This document shows positions 52,568 to 59,951 of a DNA stretch of 64,000 nt, one piece after another. Both the position numbers and the translations under genes were made by a program. The stretch is from Candidatus Obscuribacterales bacterium (lineage in GTDB: Bacteria; Cyanobacteriota; Vampirovibrionia; Obscuribacterales; Obscuribacteraceae): positions 32,578-96,577 of the forward strand of contig CASBPX010000027.1 of assembly GCA_949127735.1 (NCBI GenBank), in the 5' to 3' direction. The notes beneath the pieces are model-generated. The model saw nothing but the letters and a program-made list of their open reading frames with translations, had not been told where the DNA came from and searched no databases. How positions within the stretch are numbered: position 1 is the stretch's first letter; each line of letters begins with the position of its first letter.

Positions 52568-53527
52568 ATGAATAATCGAGCACTTCTGATCTTCTTGCTG
52601 GTCGTAGCGCTAGTTTTCGACTGTGCCGGAGTGGTGTTTTGGGTGCTTTTTCTCAAGCAGTCAAGCAAAGTGCAGAAATTGCAGAAAGAACGCACGGTGA
52701 TGGTTACCAATATGGCGGCATTGCGGTCCATTAATAGCGGCGCGAAAGCCTTTGGCTTGGAGAATCAAAATTTTGTCTCTCGCCTCGATGGTGTACTGGG
52801 TTCATATACTGTGGCGGCCCCCCTTCTGTTAGACGGCAGCAAAGAACTTACTCTGCTTGTATATTTGCACGGCATGCGCGCTACCTCGCTAGAGCCATTT
52901 ATCGAGCCGAAAAGGGCGCCGATTGTACAAACTGTGCAAGGTCACTATCCTGGTTTAATCGTACTTTCACCCAGTTATCGCGCCAACTGTTCCTGGGCAA
53001 ACCCCAGTGCCATTGCCGATATCGACCAGAACATCCATGAACTGATGATGCGCTATCCAGTGGCGAAAATAGTTTTGATGGGCACATCAATGGGAGGTTG
53101 TTCCTCACTGGCCTACAGCTATTTAGCTGCTGACGATATTAAAGAAAAAATCGTGGGAGTAGTTTCAAGCGAAGGGGCCGGGGACTGGGCTGAGCTTTTT
53201 CACAAAACCCCATCAAGTCTCGTGCAAGCCGGTATGGTGGAAGGGTTGGGTGGCACTGCTGATGCAGCTCCGGCTCTCTATCAGGAACGCAGCATCAATA
53301 CTAATTTAAACCGGGTCAAGCCGGGCACGCGATTTGCTCTCATATCAGCTAGCGAAGACACGATCATTCCGCCCATCTTTCAAAAAGAACTGGAGCAAAA
53401 ATTACAGGGCCATAACTTGCCTACCACTTTTATAGTCGTGCCGGAAAAGCACGGCGTGCCCCAGGCCGGTTACTATTTGCAGGGTCTCAAGTTCGTTTTA
53501 GAAGGCTATGAAGGCACGCAAAAATGA
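52568..53527 (+). CDS. Membrane-anchored alpha/beta hydrolase
   Basis: The protein is 319 residues. One N-terminal membrane span (LLIFLLVVALVFDCAGVVFW VLFL) anchors a hydrolase: oxyanion region VYLHGMRATS, nucleophile GTSMGGCSS, acid in SASEDTIIPP and His in PEKHGVPQ. It probably faces the periplasm. The substrate is unknown. The last 4 bases overlap the Nudix gene (ATGA), so the pair is translationally coupled. Confidence 0.8.
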   Translation: MNNRALLIFLLVVALVFDCAGVVFWVLFLKQSSKVQKLQKERTVMVTNMAALRSINSGAKAFGLENQNFVSRLDGVLGSYTVAAPLLLDGSKELTLLVYLHGMRATSLEPFIEPKRAPIVQTVQGHYPGLIVLSPSYRANCSWANPSAIADIDQNIHELMMRYPVAKIVLMGTSMGGCSSLAYSYLAADDIKEKIVGVVSSEGAGDWAELFHKTPSSLVQAGMVEGLGGTADAAPALYQERSINTNLNRVKPGTRFALISASEDTIIPPIFQKELEQKLQGHNLPTTFIVVPEKHGVPQAGYYLQGLKFVLEGYEGTQK

Positions 53528-54072
53528 GTCAAAGTAAAATAGCTACTGCCAGAGTAACTGTAGACGCCGTGGTCTTTAGATACCAACATCACTGCCTGCA
53601 AGTGTTGCTGGTTGAGCGCCTCAATCCACCATGTCAGGGTTCATGGGCGCTTCCGGGCGGATTTCTCGACGAAGATGACGAAAGCCTTGAACAAGCCACA
53701 GGTAGAGAACTGGCTGAAGAAACCAGTGTCAGTCTGCCTCAATCAAGATTTTTTTCCTGCGGCAGCTTCGGGGACATTGGCCGCGATCCACGAGGTCGCA
53801 CAGTTACAGCCGCTTACGTGGCCCTCATATCAGAAGCTGAAGCTGCCACTGCCAGTGCTGCATCTGATGCTCGCACCCTGGCTTTTTTCAACGTTGCCGA
53901 GCTGCCTGAACTGGCCTTCGATCATGGTGCCATCATCCAAGCCGCACTGCTAACTCTGGTGCTGCGCCTAGGAAAGAATTCGCGTTTTCAAATAGATAGT
54001 CTGGTACCCGAGACGGTTTATGCAGATCTCGACAGTGCTGTTGACCTGGCTACCAATCTAATTTTGATTTGA
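53524..54072 (+). CDS. Nudix hydrolase
   Basis: The protein is 182 residues. The Nudix box (residues 45-67) is complete: GGFLDEDDESLEQATG RELAEETSVS with the RExxEE metal ligands. The preceding VDAVVFRYQHHCLQVLLVER LNPPCQGSWALP resembles the ADP-ribose pyrophosphatase and NrtR Nudix domains. It hydrolyses nucleoside diphosphate-linked compounds. Without an NrtR winged-helix tail it is more likely an enzyme than a regulator. nadC, a NAD biosynthesis gene, lies 1 kb away. Confidence 0.88.
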   Translation: MSQSKIATARVTVDAVVFRYQHHCLQVLLVERLNPPCQGSWALPGGFLDEDDESLEQATGRELAEETSVSLPQSRFFSCGSFGDIGRDPRGRTVTAAYVALISEAEAATASAASDARTLAFFNVAELPELAFDHGAIIQAALLTLVLRLGKNSRFQIDSLVPETVYADLDSAVDLATNLILI

Positions 54073-54086
54073 CTTGAACAAAATTG

Positions 54087-54638
54087 CTAAGAAGAAATCT
54101 TCTTCCACTGGCCCTGGCTATGCAATTCTTTCCACTGATCGCCTTCTTTGACGAATACTTTAGAATCGTGCGATTCAAAAACCACAGGATGCTTGCCGCC
54201 CATTACTTTACGCAAAACGCAAGTAACAGAGGCAGTTTTGCCATCATTATGTACTTTGGCATACGGTTGAAAAATTGTGTAAGAAACAGCATGATTTTCA
54301 GAATCGCGCACTGAGTTTTCATAGCGCTCTTTGATTCTGGCCACTACCGCTTTTTTGCCAACCAGCAACTTATTTGTGATGTCATCAAAAGTGGTGACAT
54401 TTTCATCGAAATATTCAGAGAAATGTTCAAAATCACCGCGATTGATTGCCTTCGCCATTTGGTGCAGAGTATCAATCACTTTCTGTGCTTCACTGCAAGC
54501 CGCATGCGGTTCAATGCAGTGCACTTGTGTTTCGGCATGTTCAGCCAGAGCAGCCGAAGTAAAAGCAAGCGAACAGAAAATAGCAGCCAGAGCGGCAACG
54601 CTGAAGCAAGATATTTGCCTGATGATAATAGAGATCAT
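54087..54638 (-). CDS. Secreted SnoaL/DUF4440-like protein
   Basis: The protein is 183 residues with a signal peptide (AALAAIFCSLAFTSAALAEH). The mature part fits the cystatin-like SnoaL/nuclear-transport-factor-2 fold: a helical start (VIDTLHQMAKAINRGDFEHF SEYFDENVTTFD), then strands ending in KVFVKEGDQWKELHSQGQWK. Such proteins bind small ligands or act as isomerases; no catalytic claim is made. It is 15 bases downstream of a small coiled-coil gene in the same direction. Confidence 0.72.
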   Translation of the reverse strand: MISIIIRQISCFSVAALAAIFCSLAFTSAALAEHAETQVHCIEPHAACSEAQKVIDTLHQMAKAINRGDFEHFSEYFDENVTTFDDITNKLLVGKKAVVARIKERYENSVRDSENHAVSYTIFQPYAKVHNDGKTASVTCVLRKVMGGKHPVVFESHDSKVFVKEGDQWKELHSQGQWKKISS

Positions 54639-54653
54639 TTGATTCTCCTGGTG

Positions 54654-54953
54654 TTATTGTCGTTTCATAGCGGTTTCAACGTCGCGCAAAGCGCGATCGT
54701 TGTCTCGCAGATAACCGTTGACCGTGTCAAGCGAAACATGCAAAGCATTGATTCTGACTGTAAGCCTGTCTGCTTCTGCTTGAAGATAGTGTCTTTGATC
54801 TAACAAGGCATCGCGACTGCGCTGCAGACTGCTGTATATTTGTGAATTTGTAGCAACGGACGCCACGCAAGCCATAATCAAAAACTCGAGGACGACTAGA
54901 GCCACCACAGTCGATAGCTTTAATTCGAAGGCTACAGTTTTTACCCTCTTCAT
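54654..54953 (-). CDS. Small membrane-anchored coiled-coil protein
   Basis: The protein is 99 residues. One N-terminal span (VVALVVLEFLIMACVASVA) is followed by a long charged helix with heptad character (LQAEADRLTVRINALHVSLD). It resembles small division- or envelope-associated single-pass proteins, but no family is recognised. It is upstream of, and likely co-transcribed with, the SnoaL-like gene. Confidence 0.6.
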   Translation of the reverse strand: MKRVKTVAFELKLSTVVALVVLEFLIMACVASVATNSQIYSSLQRSRDALLDQRHYLQAEADRLTVRINALHVSLDTVNGYLRDNDRALRDVETAMKRQ

Positions 54954-55060
54954 ATAAACTCCATGGATAGGCTGCTGCCAGCCGACCCCTTCATCAACCC
55001 ACTTACGGGAACCATAATATTAACGCACTCTCAACTGAATTCAAAGGCCATCATAAGAAT

Positions 55061-55996
55061 ATGTCAAGTTCTAGTTTAATTTCTCAAAAAATCACCAGCG
55101 AATTTCAGGAAGAGCTTCTGGAAAAGCTACTGAATTTGGCCTTTTTGGAAGATTTTGGCGCTACTCAAGAAACCGACGAGCAACCCTTTGATTTAACTAC
55201 AGCGGCCACAGTTGACCCATTACTAAGTACTCGCGCCGAAATATTGATGAAAGAACCAGGTGTCATTGCCGGCCTTCCGTTTCTGGAGAAGGTGATGGCA
55301 AAACTGAGCGCGGAGGTCAAGATCGAATTATTGACGGAAGATGGTGTCTACTTTACCCAAGCTCAAGTGCCCACGGCTGTGGCGCGGTTAGAAGGCCCTG
55401 CTCAAGCCATTCTCAAAGGTGAGCGGCTGGCGTTGAATATTATGCAAAGGCTTTCGGGCATTGCCACCCAGACGAGACTTTATACACAACTAGCCCAACC
55501 AGCCGGTATAGCCATTCTTGATACTAGAAAAACTACACCTGGTCTGCGGGTACTAGAGCGTTACGGTGTGCGGGCTGGCGGCGGCACCAACCACCGCTTC
55601 GGTCTTTTTGATGCCATTTTGATCAAAGACAACCACATAAAAATTGCCGGAGGCGTCAAAGAAGCGGCCGCTGCTGCTCAAAAATATTTGCAAAAGCATC
55701 CACATATAAAGATGAGTCAGGTTATGGAAGTGGAAGTCAGCAATCTGACTGAATTGAAAAGCGCTCAAGATCTAGGTGTCGGGCGGGTTCTGCTTGATAA
55801 CATGGCACCTGATATGGTGCGTCAAGCACTCCAACAGATATCCAATGGAGATAGCAAATGTTTCGTCGAAGTATCCGGCGGCGTAAATTTGACCAACCTC
55901 GAATCGTATTTAATAAAAGGCGTTGATGCCATCTCAACTGGGGCACTGACTCATTCTGCAAAAAATATCGACCTCTCTCTAGAGTTTCTTGACTAG
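55061..55996 (+). CDS. nadC: Nicotinate-nucleotide pyrophosphorylase (carboxylating)
   Basis: This 311-residue protein has the QPRTase motifs RKTTPGLRVLERYGVRAGGG, TNHRFGLFDAILIKDNHI and EVEVSNLTEL, with LLDNM and EVSGGVN near the end. It converts quinolinate and PRPP to nicotinate mononucleotide in de novo NAD synthesis. nadA and nadB are not in the window. The gene stands alone, with a hairpin possibly acting as terminator at 56061-56084. Confidence 0.95.
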   Translation: MSSSSLISQKITSEFQEELLEKLLNLAFLEDFGATQETDEQPFDLTTAATVDPLLSTRAEILMKEPGVIAGLPFLEKVMAKLSAEVKIELLTEDGVYFTQAQVPTAVARLEGPAQAILKGERLALNIMQRLSGIATQTRLYTQLAQPAGIAILDTRKTTPGLRVLERYGVRAGGGTNHRFGLFDAILIKDNHIKIAGGVKEAAAAAQKYLQKHPHIKMSQVMEVEVSNLTELKSAQDLGVGRVLLDNMAPDMVRQALQQISNGDSKCFVEVSGGVNLTNLESYLIKGVDAISTGALTHSAKNIDLSLEFLD

Positions 55997-56060
55997 CTTG
56001 ATTGAGTGCCAAAGCATATCTAAGGGTGATTAAGTTTCTTCCATCTTATCTCTTGGCAGC

Positions 56061-56090
56061 CAGGTCAATGCTTGACCTGCTCGGCCTTTT
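56061..56090 (+). terminator. Possible terminator after nadC
   Basis: CAGGTCA (56061-56067) pairs with TGACCTG (56073-56079) around ATGCT; four T follow after a short GC stretch (CTCGGCCTTTT). It is 65 bases after the nadC stop. Confidence 0.35.
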
Positions 56091-56158
56091 CAAGCACAAG
56101 CCGGGAGATCATTTGACAGCTCTCACTGCATTCCAAAAAGCTAGCTAAGGGTATACAC

Positions 56159-56188
56159 TTGCATACATCTTCAGTTTGTCTTTATGTT
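56159..56188 (+). promoter_or_regulatory. Weak candidate promoter upstream of the pseudo-receiver gene
   Basis: TTGCAT (56159-56164), an 18-base spacer and TATGTT (56183-56188), a partial match about 115 bases upstream of the start. Confidence 0.25.
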
Positions 56189-56303
56189 TGAAAACGAGTT
56201 CATTAAGTCGATGGGCTGGTAGTTTCAAGATTCAGGCTCTAATTTGGTCACTATCCCCACAGTGCCTCCGACCACCCTTATCGCGCAGGTCAGGTAAAAA
56301 CTA

Positions 56304-56735
56304 ATGAACCCGCCCACCAAAGTATTCATCGTCGACAGTGACCGTCTGGCACTGGTTACGCTCAGCCTCTGGCTCGAGCAGCACAAAGATTTTGAAGTGG
56401 TAGGCACGGCCTTACCGACCAGCAAGTTAGAACAAAAGCTTCGCGAGAGCCAAACCGACATGGTCGTATTGAGCCTTTCTGTGGCTGGTATCGAAGCGCT
56501 TTCAACACTACGCCGAGTTAAACAAACACAGAACGACTTACCTGTAATTATTTTGCACCAGGGCGATGCTAAAAGTATTGACGGCCCACTGAGTTATGAA
56601 TCTGACGCACAATTGTCACTCGAAGCCAGCTTAAAAGACCTGGTCGAAGTAATGCGCAAAATTGGTTTGCGCCAGAAAATTGTTAGCTCCAATCCAGCAA
56701 TGCTCAGCTCGAATTTGCTAACCAAGGCCGGCTAA
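56304..56735 (+). CDS. Pseudo-receiver domain protein
   Basis: The protein is 143 residues. The CheY-like fold is clear (KVFIVDSDRLALVTLSLWLE, then FEVVGTA and PVIILHQ). The acidic pair Asp11/Asp13 remains, but the phospho-acceptor Asp is Ser57 in MVVLSLSVAG, and the conserved Lys after strand 5 is missing. Phosphorylation is therefore unlikely; it may bind a partner constitutively. The stop is 7 bases before the GTG start of the large membrane protein, so the two are one unit. Confidence 0.8.
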   Translation: MNPPTKVFIVDSDRLALVTLSLWLEQHKDFEVVGTALPTSKLEQKLRESQTDMVVLSLSVAGIEALSTLRRVKQTQNDLPVIILHQGDAKSIDGPLSYESDAQLSLEASLKDLVEVMRKIGLRQKIVSSNPAMLSSNLLTKAG

Positions 56736-56742
56736 AAGTTTA

Positions 56743-58032
56743 GTGTATTTTGTCGAATTGCTGCTTATCTGCATAACGCTTCTGGTTATGCAAAAATCGC
56801 TGTCGGACAGCCAGCAAAAACATGGTTCGGACAATGCCGTCGATTTAGAGCTGGCACCGGTCGAAATTGCCTACTTAAGCCAGAATGGCGATACCAGCTT
56901 TGCACTGATAGTGCTGGTTTTCGACATGCTGCATCGTGAAATCAAAACACATTTGAATACGCTAACTTCGCGCACTGTCAGCGGCGAGCTTGCTCTTGAG
57001 CTAGATCTTGATTTGCCGCCACAACCAGCACCAAAGTTGCCAACGCTCTCGAAACGAGTCTCGCAAGACTCGACAGCTAGTCATTATGAGCAGCGATTGA
57101 AATCAATCATTACTTCTTCTCTGCGCAATTGGGGCGAAAAAAAAGTACAGACAGTGACCGGCACCAACAATATGGACATAAAGAAAGACCCGATCGGCTT
57201 TGTGCGCAGATTGCCTTTTCTCTATAAAATTCTGTCGATAGCCCTCAAAGGCACCGCTCAAGAAATTTTGAAAGATCCGCGCCATATTCGCAAATATTTT
57301 TCCAAGACAGGTTTGATGCGCATTATTGCCGAGGTTGGGGCAAGCGGTTATAAAGATTCTTTCGAACAGGAATTAAAGGCTGAGCTTTTACGCAAAGGCC
57401 TGTTGCTGGAAGAAAAAGATCGACATAAATTGGCCCGTACTTATTTCATTTGCTTTGCCTTGGCGCAAATTGCCTTCATTGCTTTGATACTACAGTCGGT
57501 GCCAAACTTTTTCAACGGCGCCATAATATTGATGGTGGCCAGCGCTTCAGCCTTTGCTGCAAGAACGGCTTTCGGTGCCCGTGCCTTTATTCCCTTATAC
57601 GCTGATCTATCAGAAGTCTTGAACAATGCGCCCCGTCGTAACTTTCGCATTGCTGCACTGACTATTTTTTTGCGTGTGGTCAATTTTGCCTTAAATAGTT
57701 TAAGCGTGATTGTCTTTATGATTTTGCTGCTCGTAGGCTCTACTATTCTTTATTTTACTCAGACCGTCCATGACACCACCACTTACATGATGCTGTTGAC
57801 AATGATGGTGGCCCAATATTTTGCAGCCAGTTTTTTCTTTGAAGGCTATCGGTTGAGCTTGCATCAAAGTGCTACTCCTTATGGTCTGCGTCACATAAAG
57901 CAATTGAAGGCTCGCTATCGCGACTCATCTTCTATAGATGCACTAAAATCAATTTTAACCAATAGCCAGTACGAAAGTGAAATGTCTTATCTGCTGGCCA
58001 TTTATGGCCTTGAAACCCTGTTCTTCATCTGA
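56743..58032 (+). CDS. Large membrane protein with TIGR04222-like N-terminal region
   Basis: The protein is 429 residues from GTG. An N-terminal span is followed by LAPVEIAYLSQNGDTSFALI VLVFDML, resembling the TIGR04222 region (PYEIAyLaGG). The middle is soluble (about 110-220) and the C-terminal half has about four or five spans (TYFICFALAQIAFIALILQS, SLSVIVFMILLLVGSTILYF). The function is unknown. It is coupled to the upstream pseudo-receiver and 14 bases before an SDR gene, suggesting a three-gene operon. Confidence 0.68.
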   Translation: MYFVELLLICITLLVMQKSLSDSQQKHGSDNAVDLELAPVEIAYLSQNGDTSFALIVLVFDMLHREIKTHLNTLTSRTVSGELALELDLDLPPQPAPKLPTLSKRVSQDSTASHYEQRLKSIITSSLRNWGEKKVQTVTGTNNMDIKKDPIGFVRRLPFLYKILSIALKGTAQEILKDPRHIRKYFSKTGLMRIIAEVGASGYKDSFEQELKAELLRKGLLLEEKDRHKLARTYFICFALAQIAFIALILQSVPNFFNGAIILMVASASAFAARTAFGARAFIPLYADLSEVLNNAPRRNFRIAALTIFLRVVNFALNSLSVIVFMILLLVGSTILYFTQTVHDTTTYMMLLTMMVAQYFAASFFFEGYRLSLHQSATPYGLRHIKQLKARYRDSSSIDALKSILTNSQYESEMSYLLAIYGLETLFFI

Positions 58033-58046
58033 ACGAGCAAATAAAA

Positions 58047-58892
58047 ATGTCGAAACTTAAAAAGGGCATCCCTATGCGCGGCATCATTACTGGCGCTTCT
58101 ACTGGTATAGGGCGCGGTCTGGCACTTTCACTGGCAAAAAAATATAGGGCCAAATTGATTTTAACTGCCCGCAGTGAGCCTGAACTTTTGAGCGCAAAAG
58201 AGCAGGTCATTGCCTCTGGTGGCGAAGCCGAAATTATTGTCGGCGACATTGCCTCTCCTGAGATGGCAAACCGCCTGGTTGAGCAATGTTGCACCTTATA
58301 CGGTGGCATTGATGTGCTTGTGAATAATGCCGGCATGGCCGTACCAGGTAAATTTGAAAGTCTGAGCATGGACGATTGGCGCAGGCTTTTTGAAGTCAAT
58401 TTTTTCATGCCACTGTCGCTGGTGTACGCATCGTTGCCGCATCTGAAAAATTCAAAAAACAGCAAAATTATCAATATCTCGTCAGTGGCCGGAAAAATTT
58501 CTTTTCCCGGCAGTGTTAGCTATTGTTCAAGCAAATTCGCCCTGACGGCCCTTTCAGAAGGTCTGGCGGCAGAGCTCACCAACCAAGTAGACGTCTTAAC
58601 TGTTTGCCCTGGATGGGTAAGAACGGAGTTTTTCGAAAAGAATGCAGTGCCTGGGCAGAAAAATCCAACTTTGATTGCTGAGAAAAATAATTTGACTGGT
58701 GCATTAATGAAATATGTGCTCAGCATCAGCACCACACAATGTGTAGACGAAATTGTCAAAAGCATGGAAAAAGGCGGATCACACGAGCTAATTTTGACCT
58801 TGCCCGGGCGCTTTGCCGAACGCTTTCACGGTGTGGCACCAGGCGTTATGCGCACCCTGGTCAGCGCCATTCCACCTGAATACAACAAATAA
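58047..58892 (+). CDS. Short-chain dehydrogenase/reductase
   Basis: The protein is 281 residues. A classical SDR: GASTGIG (16-22), VNNAGMAVPG, INISSVAGK with the catalytic Ser, and YCSSK as the Tyr-x3-Lys pair. The C-terminal region (LPGRFAERFHGVAPGVMRTL) is like SDR enzymes acting on lipids or acyl groups. The substrate is unknown. It probably belongs to the operon starting at 56304. Confidence 0.87.
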   Translation: MSKLKKGIPMRGIITGASTGIGRGLALSLAKKYRAKLILTARSEPELLSAKEQVIASGGEAEIIVGDIASPEMANRLVEQCCTLYGGIDVLVNNAGMAVPGKFESLSMDDWRRLFEVNFFMPLSLVYASLPHLKNSKNSKIINISSVAGKISFPGSVSYCSSKFALTALSEGLAAELTNQVDVLTVCPGWVRTEFFEKNAVPGQKNPTLIAEKNNLTGALMKYVLSISTTQCVDEIVKSMEKGGSHELILTLPGRFAERFHGVAPGVMRTLVSAIPPEYNK

Positions 58893-58902
58893 ATCGGGCG
58901 CT

Positions 58903-59853
58903 CTATTCCATATATTTAGAGCGAATCAGCTGCACGCGCCTGTCTAGCGAAACTGCTTCAGTACCGCGATTGGTTTTGCGCAACAGCTCGGCATAGTTTT
59001 CCAGACAAGCTGCTACATAAGCGTGATCAGGACCCAGGGCCCGCTCCCAAATTTCAATGGCTCGGCGATAAAGACTTTCAGCTCGACCGTGATTGCCGTG
59101 TTGATGATAGAGCCAACCTAAATTATTCAAGCTTTCAGCCACCTTAGGATGATCAGGACTCAACACTCTTTCTCGTATTGCTAAGGCCCGACGGTGCATG
59201 GGCTCTGCCTGATCAAATTGATCTTTACCGAGAAAAAGAGAAGCCAAATTATTGAGAGCATTGGCTACATTGGGATGGTCACTGCCATGCAGCCGTTCTT
59301 CAATCTTGAGCACGCGACGAAATAGAGGTTCGGCATCAGTGCTGCGATTCTGCTCTGAATAAATGTTTGCCAGCGAATTCAAAATTTCGATCAAGCTGCC
59401 GTCTTCAAATCCTAAATTGCGCTCGCGAATTTTCAAACCACGTTTGAGCACATCTTCGGCTTCGGCAAAGCGATTCAAAGTCATATAAAGATCGCCCAGA
59501 TTGTTCAAAGCTGCGGCGATTGAAACGTGCTCGACGCCGAACATTTTTTCTTGCAGACTGAGGGCTCGCTTAAAAAGCGGCTCGGCATCTGCATATTTGC
59601 CCTCGGCCAGATAAACGAGACCAAGGTGATTAAGTGCAGCGGCCACATCAGGATGGTCAACAGCCAGCAACCGCTCGCGCATAGCCAGAGCCCTGACAAA
59701 CAAATCTTCAGCTTCTTCGAAACGACTGTCGTGATAAAGCAAAAGGCCAAGCGAAATGAAATAATCGGCAAGATCTGGGTGATCCGGGCCGAGGGATTGC
59801 TCCATATCAGGTAGAAGCCTTAATAGGGCGTCAACATTTTCGTCAATGGACAT
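58903..59853 (-). CDS. Kinesin-light-chain-like TPR protein
   Basis: The protein is 316 residues built almost wholly from six 42-residue TPR units with repeated HPDVAAALNHLGLVYLAEGKYADAEPLFKRAL-like phrasing (LGPDHPDLA, AVDHPDVAA, GSDHPNVAN, SPDHPKVAE). There is no signal peptide, so it is cytoplasmic. Such proteins are common in cyanobacterial-type genomes and bind partner proteins. It converges on the SDR gene with a 10-base gap. Confidence 0.83.
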   Translation of the reverse strand: MSIDENVDALLRLLPDMEQSLGPDHPDLADYFISLGLLLYHDSRFEEAEDLFVRALAMRERLLAVDHPDVAAALNHLGLVYLAEGKYADAEPLFKRALSLQEKMFGVEHVSIAAALNNLGDLYMTLNRFAEAEDVLKRGLKIRERNLGFEDGSLIEILNSLANIYSEQNRSTDAEPLFRRVLKIEERLHGSDHPNVANALNNLASLFLGKDQFDQAEPMHRRALAIRERVLSPDHPKVAESLNNLGWLYHQHGNHGRAESLYRRAIEIWERALGPDHAYVAACLENYAELLRKTNRGTEAVSLDRRVQLIRSKYME

Positions 59854-59951
59854 GCAGCTGGGTCCGTCTCTACTTCTATCTCTATTTCTAGTGCGCCTCT
59901 GCTACTTTTTTACCAGCGTCAGGCCCTATTCTAAACCTACCCTTAGTTTGA

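Larger units (their letters stand above)
55997..56303 (+). other. Gap with a hairpin and a possible promoter
   Basis: No gene is visible. It contains the CAGGTCA/TGACCTG hairpin at 56061-56079 and a TTGCAT-N18-TATGTT promoter-like pair at 56159-56188 before the pseudo-receiver gene. Confidence 0.45.
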
